Source of the DNA: ZAX-1 sp046533095
Lineage (GTDB): Bacteria; Bacillota; Clostridia; Lachnospirales; Lachnospiraceae
Reading direction: 5' to 3'
Length of the DNA stretch: 30,859 nucleotides
Assembly: GCA_046533095.1 (NCBI GenBank)
Contig: JAJQRA010000005.1
Span: forward strand, 1 to 30,859
Position 1 is the stretch's first letter. Each line of letters starts with the position of its first letter. The translations under genes were made by a program, and so were the position numbers. Below the pieces are notes generated by a model. The model ran no database searches and was not told the DNA's origin. It saw nothing but the letters and a program-made list of their open reading frames with translations. Below are positions 24,428-30,859 of this stretch, in pieces.

Positions 24428-25423
24428 ATGGCGATAGACATAGGCGCAGTCAGGCACTACGTGGAGCTTTTAACAGAGGATGGCGTGCGATTTTCCCTTG
24501 ACGGCGCATTGCTTAGCCTAGAAAGGGAAGAGCCGGAAAGGCAACTGGCGCAAAGGGTGACAATAAAACTTGCCAATATAAGCGTAGGCAAGAAAAAGCT
24601 GATGTCAATCGTCAAGCTAAACTGCCCACTATACGTATACGGCGAATGGGGCGATGGGAAGCATCTTTTGTTTGACGGAATCGTCTGGGAGTGGCAGTAT
24701 GCAAACGCAAGCGAGAATGAACTTACGATAACCGCCTACGATCGCATGATACGCCTACAGCAAAGCAAGGATATCGGATACTATTCGGCAGGAATGCAGA
24801 CGCAGGCGATACTTTCCGACATCTGCAACAATTGGGGCATACCGCTAAACTACCAGTGGAAGCACAGCACAACGCACGGGAAAAAGGCATTTAATGCGAT
24901 AGCAGTCAGCGACATGGTGGTGGAGCTTTTAGACGAGGTAAAGGGCAGGACAGGCGAGAAATATGTCGCCCATTTTAGGGACGGCGCACTCCACGTCATC
25001 GGCTACGGCATAAACACCGTGGTTTTTCATTTTGATGGCAAAACGACGATTGCGACAGATGATAGGCTTACGATCGACAGGCTAGTCACAAGAGTAAAAG
25101 TAGTCGGTGCAGCTGACGATGACGGTAAAACGGCGGTCGAAGCGATTGTGGAGGGCGACACGTCTTTTGGGGTGCTGCAGGAAATCGTAAGGCGCGACAG
25201 CGACAAGACGATAGAGGATGCAAAAGCAGAAGCCGGCACAATCCTAAAAGAGCGTGGAAAACCCGAAGAGACCATAACTATTACCGTGCCCGATTTGCCA
25301 TTTTTAAGGCGGGGGGATCGGATCGAAGTAGAAGCGGCCAACCTCAAAGGGTTTTTCTATGCGATCGGGCTATCGCATAACGCAACATCGAAACAAATGA
25401 CGCTTACACTTACAAGGGGGTAA
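24428..25423 (+). CDS. Baseplate hub protein (XkdQ-like, gpD/gp27 fold)
   Basis: A 331-residue protein with the XkdQ/late-control-D pattern. The start carries VELLTEDGVRFSLDGALLSLE and the middle ENELTITAYDRMIRLQQSKD, followed by GMQTQAILSDICNNWGIPL. It ends PFLRRGDRIEVEAANLKGFFYAIGLSH. Hub proteins form the trimer at the tube end that carries the spike. GAGGAGG precedes ATG 24428. It ends at the start of the XkdR gene. Confidence 0.88.
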   Translation: MAIDIGAVRHYVELLTEDGVRFSLDGALLSLEREEPERQLAQRVTIKLANISVGKKKLMSIVKLNCPLYVYGEWGDGKHLLFDGIVWEWQYANASENELTITAYDRMIRLQQSKDIGYYSAGMQTQAILSDICNNWGIPLNYQWKHSTTHGKKAFNAIAVSDMVVELLDEVKGRTGEKYVAHFRDGALHVIGYGINTVVFHFDGKTTIATDDRLTIDRLVTRVKVVGAADDDGKTAVEAIVEGDTSFGVLQEIVRRDSDKTIEDAKAEAGTILKERGKPEETITITVPDLPFLRRGDRIEVEAANLKGFFYAIGLSHNATSKQMTLTLTRG

Positions 25424-25428
25424 TGAAC

Positions 25429-25686
25429 ATGCCAGGAAACGGAATTGGAAAACTTGCCCTGGTGCTACAGCAGCGCACCCATGACCTTGCAGACAAGCCG
25501 TCAGAGATAGATTTTGGCACGATACAGGGTGATATGAGCCTTGTGCAAGACTTTTTCCCAAAGGCTATACCGCAGGCAGACTATATGATGTGCGGGAAGG
25601 GCATTTCAGCTGGCGACCGTGTCCTAGTGGTACGCAGAGGCAACGATTTCTGCATTGTCGGAAAAATCCGCCCGGGTACAGGATAA
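25429..25686 (+). CDS. DUF2577 baseplate protein (XkdR-like)
   Basis: About 85 residues. The sequence KLALVLQQRTHDLADKPSEI followed by DFGTIQGDMSLVQDFFPKAIPQAD, then GKGISAGDRVLVVRRGNDFCIVGKI, is typical of DUF2577. ATG 25429 lies eight bases from AAGGGGG; ATG 25423, which overlaps the XkdQ stop, is too close to it. The last part is an OB-like barrel as in spike proteins. Its exact baseplate position is inferred from gene order. Confidence 0.82.
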   Translation: MPGNGIGKLALVLQQRTHDLADKPSEIDFGTIQGDMSLVQDFFPKAIPQADYMMCGKGISAGDRVLVVRRGNDFCIVGKIRPGTG

Positions 25687-25701
25687 AAATGGAGGCATGA
25701 G

Positions 25702-26154
25702 ATGGCAGAAAAACTATTCCCGGTATTTGACGTACCGGCTGAGCTAGTCGATACGGATGATACAAATGGATGGTATCGCCCCGCCCCGCTTTTTGATGTA
25801 GAGAAGGGCGATTTTGTGACGGATGGATCGGGCAGGGTATTATATGGAAGCGGTCGGGATGCATGGATACTCTGGTGCACAAAAACGGCAGCGATCGAAC
25901 GCTTTGCCTACCTTGGGTACGATAGCGAAATTGGAGCAGAAATTGACGGATCATTTAAAGAGCCAGACAGGGGGTCGCAAGAAAGCGAGATTGAGCGCAC
26001 AGTGACCGAAGCACTGCTTGCCGACCCAATGGGGCGGACGCAACAGGTGCAGGACTTTGATTTTGTATGGGGTTCAGATAGCCTAGAGATTTCTTGCACA
26101 GTGATCGGAAGCGATGGGGACACCGCTTCTATAAATTTACAGCTAAAGACTTGA
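25702..26154 (+). CDS. DUF2634 baseplate wedge protein (XkdS-like, gp25-like)
   Basis: A 150-residue protein from ATG 25702, TGGAGG upstream. Typical DUF2634 segments: PAPLFDVEKGDFVTDGSGRV, GRDAWILWCTKTAAIERFAYLGYDSEIG, and a C-terminal part with ERTVTEALLADPMGRTQQVQDF. The gp25-like fold initiates sheath polymerisation from the baseplate in T4. It lies between XkdR- and XkdT-like genes as in PBSX. Confidence 0.87.
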   Translation: MAEKLFPVFDVPAELVDTDDTNGWYRPAPLFDVEKGDFVTDGSGRVLYGSGRDAWILWCTKTAAIERFAYLGYDSEIGAEIDGSFKEPDRGSQESEIERTVTEALLADPMGRTQQVQDFDFVWGSDSLEISCTVIGSDGDTASINLQLKT

Positions 26155-26169
26155 GAGGAGGGGAAAAGG

Positions 26170-27303
26170 ATGCCATACCCATTTGTTCCGCCGGATTTTC
26201 TGCAAGGACAGTCAGCAGACGAGATACACAAACGGATGATGGACGCACTGCCATCCGACATTGACAAGAGCGCGGGACAGACACCGTGGGACTACACACG
26301 TCCTTCCGCGCTTGAAAAAGCAGAATTCGTAGAATTTGAATTAAACGAAGCGATTAAAAACATTTTCCCGCATTGGGCATATGGGGAATGGCTTGACCTA
26401 CACGCACAGGGAGATGGACTTGTTCGCCGACCCGCAAACAAGGCATATGGGATTTTGACGGTGCGGGCATCCGAAGGGACGATAATCCCAAAGGGCTTCC
26501 AATTTGCTACACCCGCACAGCTATCCCCAAGCATCCTGTTTGAAACGATACAGGAAGCCACATTTTCCGGGGTACCTGAAGGGGATGTATGGATAGAGAA
26601 AGAAATACCCATACAGGCGGTAGAGGCAGGGATAGGCGGAAATGCTGCCCCGGGCACCATAAAACTTATGGTAAAACCAATCTCTGGAATTTCCTACATA
26701 TCAAACGAAAATGCAGTAACAGGAGGTGCACCACCTGAAGATGATGAAAGCCTTAGGGAGCGTATACTATCTATGGTACGGCTTGGCATGAGCTACGTTG
26801 GGTGCGATGCCGACTATGTCAGGTGGGCGCAGGAGATTCAAGGGGTTGGAAATGTTTCTATAGTGCCGGAATGGGACGGACCAGGGACGGTCAAGCTTGT
26901 AATTTTGGACGCTAATGGAAACCCCGCCAATGAGCAGATATTAGATGCGGTATATGGGCATATCGTTTCTCCCGACGACCGCCTAAGCCGCCTAGCACCG
27001 ATCGGCGCAACGGTTACAGTATCCGCTCCAACGACTGTGACAATAGATATTTCTGCAGCCGTATCCCTAAAAGAGGGCGAAAATATCGACACAGTAAAAG
27101 AAAGGTTTGAAAATAGCCTGCTACCCTACTGGGCAGTGGCAGCTTCGGACACAAGCGTCAAGTATGTTTTTGTCGGCGCCATACTAGCGGGAACGCAGGG
27201 AGTAAAAAATTACAGCCAGCTTACAATAAACGGCGGGACATCCGATGTCGGCATAGAAGTGGGGCAGTTCCCTATGCTTGGGGAGGTTGTATTTGATGGA
27301 TAA
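26170..27303 (+). CDS. Baseplate J protein (XkdT-like, gp6-like)
   Basis: A 377-residue protein with baseplate J features: AIKNIFPHWAYGEWLDLHAQ with GDGLVRRPANKAYGILTVR, then the conserved VEAGIGGNAAPGTIKLM and GGAPPEDDESLRERILSMVR, and a C-terminal beta region. The protein forms the wedge that links hub and sheath. GAGGAGGGG lies before ATG 26170. It overlaps the following XkdU gene by eight bases. Confidence 0.93.
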   Translation: MPYPFVPPDFLQGQSADEIHKRMMDALPSDIDKSAGQTPWDYTRPSALEKAEFVEFELNEAIKNIFPHWAYGEWLDLHAQGDGLVRRPANKAYGILTVRASEGTIIPKGFQFATPAQLSPSILFETIQEATFSGVPEGDVWIEKEIPIQAVEAGIGGNAAPGTIKLMVKPISGISYISNENAVTGGAPPEDDESLRERILSMVRLGMSYVGCDADYVRWAQEIQGVGNVSIVPEWDGPGTVKLVILDANGNPANEQILDAVYGHIVSPDDRLSRLAPIGATVTVSAPTTVTIDISAAVSLKEGENIDTVKERFENSLLPYWAVAASDTSVKYVFVGAILAGTQGVKNYSQLTINGGTSDVGIEVGQFPMLGEVVFDG

Positions 27304-27871
27304 AAAAGACTTGGAAATTATAAAAAACCCCGAAGCGCAACGTATGTTGGGGATTATACAAGGCGATTTCTACGATCGCTCCTATATCGGGCAATGGCTC
27401 TTTGAAGTAATCGGTAGGGAGTACAGCGAGATGCGGACATGGTCGAAAGAACTTCGGCTTGAGGCATTCCCGGAAACGTGCACATGGGGCATCCCTATCT
27501 GGGAGGCAGTATATGGGATTGAATCGGACAACACAAAGCCGCTTGAGTGCCGTAGGCAGCAGATACTGCTAAAAAGGCTAAGGCGACCGCCAATAAACCC
27601 CGCACGCATGGAAGAAATTGTATCCGCGCTGACTGGATGCCCGGTACAGATCACAGAAAATACGGAGCCATACACTTTTCGCATAGATGTGGATGAAAGC
27701 GCAGGAATATCTGCCCCATACCAAAGTGTGGAAGAGGTGCTACGTCAAATAAAGCCATCCCATCTTGCTATGAACATATGGTTTAATACGTACAAGACGT
27801 TTAGCACTAAGGACTACAGCGCAGGCGCATATGCATCCTTGGCGGTAGAAGAATTTGTTTTTGAGGACTAA
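27296..27871 (+). CDS. DUF2313 baseplate protein (XkdU-like)
   Basis: About 191 residues. The pattern LGIIQGDFYDRSYIGQWLFE with VIGREYSEM, ETCTWGIPIWEAVYGIESDN, then QILLKRLRRPPINPARMEEI matches DUF2313/YmfQ-type proteins that end the baseplate gene set and attach fibres. ATG 27296 has GGGGAGG nine bases upstream; TTG 27278 lacks a site. Overlaps the J gene and is followed by the fibre gene. Confidence 0.85.
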   Translation: MDKKDLEIIKNPEAQRMLGIIQGDFYDRSYIGQWLFEVIGREYSEMRTWSKELRLEAFPETCTWGIPIWEAVYGIESDNTKPLECRRQQILLKRLRRPPINPARMEEIVSALTGCPVQITENTEPYTFRIDVDESAGISAPYQSVEEVLRQIKPSHLAMNIWFNTYKTFSTKDYSAGAYASLAVEEFVFED

Positions 27872-27889
27872 AAATGAAAGGAGATAAAC

Positions 27890-30187
27890 ATGCCGGCAGC
27901 AGTAAATGGAGCTTTGACGGTGCTTGGAAAAGCACTGATGGCAAAAATTGAGATGGGAGGAGGTGAGATACCGCTAAACATTACGCGCATCGTATCAGCC
28001 AATGGCACGAGCAATGACCCCATAAGCCAGACGGACGTGGTTGGACAGATGCAGGAATTTGCCATAACCGGATGCAGCACATCGGGAGCGGAAACGACCA
28101 TTTCCACATCCCTTACAAATATCGGTGTTATGTCCGGCTACTACCTTTTTCAAATCGGTTTTTTTGCGGAAGATCCAGACCTTGGAGAAATCCTTTTCCG
28201 GATATCACAGTTTTCTGAGGCGAACTACATCCCTGCGGAAAATGAACGAAGTTGCACCTACCAACCAAAATTTAAATTTACATCTGGGAATGCGGCGAAC
28301 GTGACTGTGAACATCGATCCTAGCGGTTTCGCCACGCAGTCGCAGCTAGAAGAGCTTGGGGTGCAAGCAAACGCCTACACGGACGAGCAGATAGCCGAAA
28401 CGGTGGCCGCATCGCAAACGTGGCTAAACGCGGTGGCGACCTTTGCCGACCTGCCCATCATCACAGACACGTCAAAGACGTGGCTGTGCCGGGTGCTCGA
28501 AAACAACAACGTCTACCAATGCGTAGCAGGGCAGGCGTCATGGTCGCTCTACTCGAACGACACGGACTACATAGATCCAGAAGAGCTTGCCGATGCACTG
28601 GGTACGGCGCAGGACGGCGGGCTCGCCATCACGTCAATCACAGAGGACGCCACGAAATTCAACACCGGGAGCAGTGTCTTGGGCGCGTGGGTGCGGAACA
28701 TCGTGGATAAGGTAAACGGTATTATCACAGCTTTGGGGACAAAAGCAAATGATAGCAACTCCTCCGCAACGATAACAGAAAGCACCGCAAAAATTACAAA
28801 TAATCGGATTGCGGGGGTAGCGGAATGGATACAGACGTTTTGCAACAGGATCAACGGAATTATCACAGAACTGGGCAAAAAGCAGGATATCTACGACTAC
28901 ACTGTGATGCAAAACAAATATGATGGTCTTACGCTTCCGTCCGTATGGCCGAGCGGGCAGACGCTTATGTTTAGCAACGCACAGACTAATAAATTTAATG
29001 GACAGAACTATTGTACGGTAATTACGATAAAGTCATTTTCGGTTGCAACTACTTCCTGTGTACAGTATATCTATCCGTACAACGTTGAGTTCCCTGTCAC
29101 ATACCGGTATGCGCTGCAAGGTACGGATGCGTGGCTAGCGTGGAGGTCGATAGCCAACGCAGACAACCCGATTTTTACTGGGAGCATTAGTATGGGGAGG
29201 TTGGCCGGATCTACCGTTGGAGAGTATAGCGTAGCGGTGGGAAAAGAAAACAGGGCAACTGGCGCTTATTCTCATGCCGAGGGATATGGCACTAGTGCAA
29301 CTGGTGCTTATTCTCATACCGAGGGACATAACGCACAGGCGACCGGCAATAGCTCCCATGCGGAGGGATTGGATACTATTGCGTTAAATGATGCTTGCCA
29401 TTCCGAGGGATACCTCACCACATCAGGCGGTACAGCTTCCCACTCGGAAGGGGCCCATACGAGTTCTTTCGCGTACCAACATGCGGGAGGGCATTATAAC
29501 GACAGCACGCTTGCGCTTCCGTCGACAAGTTCCGGGACGGGAACTGGAACTTCTTTCGTTCTTGGAAACGGCACTTCGTCCGCGGTATCCAACGCTTTCC
29601 GCGTGACGGACAACGGCCAGTGCTTTGCAAAAATGGCATATTCGGCTACTGGCGCAGACTATGCAGAATATTTTGAGTGGGATGATGGCAACCCCAACAA
29701 CGAGGACAGGAGAGGTATTTTTGTCACGATGGTAGGTAGGAGGATAAAACCCGCAGGACGTGGAGACTACATCCTAGGCATCGTCAGCGCGAACCCGTGT
29801 ATCTTAGGCAACGCAGACGAGTGCTACAGCGGTCAATTCCTTTTTGACGATTTTGGCGAGTACATATACGAGACATCCATGGTAGACGAGCCGTATATTG
29901 ACGAGGATGGCGAGCAAGCAACCAGACAGATAGAATCAACGCACTATAAATTAAATCCGGACTACGATCCCGACCGTCCATATACTCCAAGAGCGGAGCG
30001 CAAGGAGTGGGAAGCAGTTGGCATGATGGGAGTGCTTACATGCAGGCATGATGGAACGGCAGTAGTGGATGAATACGTTGAGTGTAGCGCGGATGGAGTG
30101 GCAACACATGCAGAAACGAGGACGCTAGACAGCTATAGGGTTATCGAGGAAATAGACAGCGAGTTGTGCAGGGTGTTGGTAAAATAA
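27890..30187 (+). CDS. Tail fibre with YadA-like repeats and autoprocessing Peptidase_G2-like C-terminus
   Basis: A 765-residue fibre. Residues about 1-165 form the DUF3751-type attachment domain (NGALTVLGKALMAKIEMGGG, GYYLFQIGFFAEDPDLGEIL). Helical/variable segments follow (165-350), with NNVYQCVAGQASWSLYS, a pattern seen in fibres. Residues 446-529 are six 14-residue YadA-head-like repeats (YSHAEG). The end (about 585-765) starts ADYAEYFEWDDGNPNNEDRR and includes GDYILGIVSANPCILGNADE, a Peptidase_G2-like intramolecular chaperone expected to trimerise and cleave itself off. AAAGGAGA precedes ATG 27890. Recognises host surface (inferred). Confidence 0.85.
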   Translation: MPAAVNGALTVLGKALMAKIEMGGGEIPLNITRIVSANGTSNDPISQTDVVGQMQEFAITGCSTSGAETTISTSLTNIGVMSGYYLFQIGFFAEDPDLGEILFRISQFSEANYIPAENERSCTYQPKFKFTSGNAANVTVNIDPSGFATQSQLEELGVQANAYTDEQIAETVAASQTWLNAVATFADLPIITDTSKTWLCRVLENNNVYQCVAGQASWSLYSNDTDYIDPEELADALGTAQDGGLAITSITEDATKFNTGSSVLGAWVRNIVDKVNGIITALGTKANDSNSSATITESTAKITNNRIAGVAEWIQTFCNRINGIITELGKKQDIYDYTVMQNKYDGLTLPSVWPSGQTLMFSNAQTNKFNGQNYCTVITIKSFSVATTSCVQYIYPYNVEFPVTYRYALQGTDAWLAWRSIANADNPIFTGSISMGRLAGSTVGEYSVAVGKENRATGAYSHAEGYGTSATGAYSHTEGHNAQATGNSSHAEGLDTIALNDACHSEGYLTTSGGTASHSEGAHTSSFAYQHAGGHYNDSTLALPSTSSGTGTGTSFVLGNGTSSAVSNAFRVTDNGQCFAKMAYSATGADYAEYFEWDDGNPNNEDRRGIFVTMVGRRIKPAGRGDYILGIVSANPCILGNADECYSGQFLFDDFGEYIYETSMVDEPYIDEDGEQATRQIESTHYKLNPDYDPDRPYTPRAERKEWEAVGMMGVLTCRHDGTAVVDEYVECSADGVATHAETRTLDSYRVIEEIDSELCRVLVK
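29225..29476 (+). repeat. Six 42-bp (14-residue) YadA-head-like repeats in the fibre gene
   Basis: Six in-frame 14-residue units in a row. The first is YSVAVGKENRATGA and the others follow [YSA][SC]H[AST]EG. Units 2 and 3 share long stretches of identical DNA, so a recent duplication is likely, while units 5 and 6 are diverged. In YadA heads such units form a left-handed beta-roll trimer that binds host surfaces. Confidence 0.85.
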
Positions 30188-30203
30188 AGAGAGGTGAAAA
30201 TAA

Positions 30204-30548
30204 ATGGACGCAATAACGCAAATAACGCCGATCCTAGGGCTTGTAGCAATGGTTTTGGCCATGATTGTAAGCTATGGGACGATACACGCAAGGAAAACAG
30301 ATCCGCAAGTGGCAAAAGACAGGGAACAGGATGACAAAATCGAAAAGATCCTAAGGCTGCTTGACAATGACAACGGTAGATTGAACAGGCTCGAATCGTC
30401 AAATATCCAAACAAGCGAATTCCAAAGGATGTGCCTGCGGACAATGAAGGGGATGCTTCAGCACCTTAGGAGTGGAAACCATACGGAACAGATGAAAATC
30501 CTTGAGGGGGAAATAGACGATTTCCTTATAGGAGGTGGGAAGCCATGA
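30204..30548 (+). CDS. Small membrane protein with coiled coil, lysis-region
   Basis: A 114-residue protein with one hydrophobic segment (about 7-26: ITPILGLVAMVLAMIVSYGT), then a basic turn and a charged coiled coil (KDREQDDKIEKILRLLDNDN) to the end. GAGAGGTG precedes ATG 30204. It overlaps the next gene by four bases (ATGA). Phages of Bacillota often keep a single-spanning, coiled-coil protein here, next to the holin, as a holin-associated or XhlA-like factor; the hydrophobic segment here is N-terminal, unlike XhlA. Function inferred from place. Confidence 0.65.
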   Translation: MDAITQITPILGLVAMVLAMIVSYGTIHARKTDPQVAKDREQDDKIEKILRLLDNDNGRLNRLESSNIQTSEFQRMCLRTMKGMLQHLRSGNHTEQMKILEGEIDDFLIGGGKP

Positions 30549-30832
30549 TATACCGGATCCTGATAGTGGATGGCTTTATAGTCGTGCTGTCCAACTTGCT
30601 TGTACTGTACGCAGTCAACAGTATGCTGCCAGCTTTTAAAAAATGCGAAGCTTTCATATGCTTATCCTTAACAATTGCATTTATGTGGATGGTACCAGAG
30701 ATAGGGAGAGGTGGAAATTCCATGGAAACGTTTTTGTGCGATGTATTCTATATTTCGGGCGGTGCAGTATTTTTGCATAGCATAATCACATCTCTAAAAA
30801 AAATAATCATAGAAGGGAGAAGAAGGAAATGA
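30545..30832 (+). CDS. Putative holin (three membrane segments)
   Basis: A 95-residue protein with hydrophobic stretches near residues 4-28, 36-51 and 62-84, followed by a basic tail (KKIIIEGRRRK). Size, three spans and charged C-terminus suit a class I-type holin, which opens the membrane for the endolysin at a set time. GGAGGTGGG precedes ATG 30545. The next gene overlaps its stop. Confidence 0.65.
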   Translation: MIYRILIVDGFIVVLSNLLVLYAVNSMLPAFKKCEAFICLSLTIAFMWMVPEIGRGGNSMETFLCDVFYISGGAVFLHSIITSLKKIIIEGRRRK

Positions 30833-30859
30833 AAACATTTGTTCTACAAACAGCGGAGC
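30829..30859 (+). CDS. Start of next gene, possibly endolysin (partial)
   Basis: ATG 30829 overlaps the holin stop (ATGA) and has AGAAGGAA upstream. Only ten codons (MKTFVLQTAE) lie in the window. By position after holin-like genes an endolysin is likely, but the residues seen do not show a domain. Confidence 0.5.
   Translation, partial: MKTFVLQTAE

Noticed and set aside
1..30859. tRNA genes, CRISPR arrays, attachment sites, insertion sequences
   Set aside because: No cloverleaf, spaced identical repeat array, integrase-linked repeat or transposase was seen. The two protein-coding repeats have other explanations.

Overview
The window is one continuous, plus-strand late gene block of a contractile-tailed (myovirus-type) bacteriophage or prophage. 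It covers the late regulator, packaging, head, connector, tail, baseplate, tail fibre and the start of lysis. The tail gene order (sheath, tube, XkdN-like chaperone, tape measure, LysM XkdP, XkdQ, DUF2577 XkdR, DUF2634 XkdS, baseplate J XkdT, DUF2313 XkdU, fibre) is that of Bacillus PBSX. The PBSX-like tail, the DUF1492 regulator, the XkdF-type protease, strong AGGAGG ribosome sites and frequent TTG/GTG starts all point to a Bacillota (Firmicutes) host. The GC content looks moderate. I cannot name the genus. No integrase, repressor, tRNA, rRNA or CRISPR is visible, so a temperate lifestyle is inferred from gene content, not shown.

Layout. 1-682: tail end of an early gene, a DUF1492 regulator, then a promoter with 10-bp-spaced direct repeats and a terminator-like hairpin. 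683-1393: a PLD-like gene interrupted by an in-frame TGA. 1417-6412: small and large terminase, portal, and a MuF (SPP1 gp7-type) head protein. 5880-7255: an AT-rich island holding the variable C-terminal toxin-like domain of the MuF protein, a 78-residue candidate immunity gene, an unknown gene and a terminator. 7280-12399: XkdF-like protease, a large collar-type fibre protein embedded in the head module, a nested scaffold gene, decoration protein and major capsid protein. 12412-15252: a C2H2 zinc-finger protein and the connector/head-completion genes. 15274-23177: unknown structural protein, sheath, tube, frameshifted chaperone pair and a repeat-rich tape measure. 23213-23739: a self-contained moron (promoter, two tiny genes, strong terminator). 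23772-27871: baseplate. 27890-30187: fibre with YadA-like repeats and an autoprocessing C-terminal domain. 30204-end: membrane/holin genes and the first codons of what may be the endolysin.

The genes work as an assembly line. Terminase packages DNA through the portal into a scaffolded, protease-matured head. Connector proteins close the head. A sheath-tube tail is built on the tape measure, and the baseplate and fibre recognise the host. The accessory content stands out most: the MuF toxin/immunity pair, the moron, the head-module fibre and the phage zinc finger.
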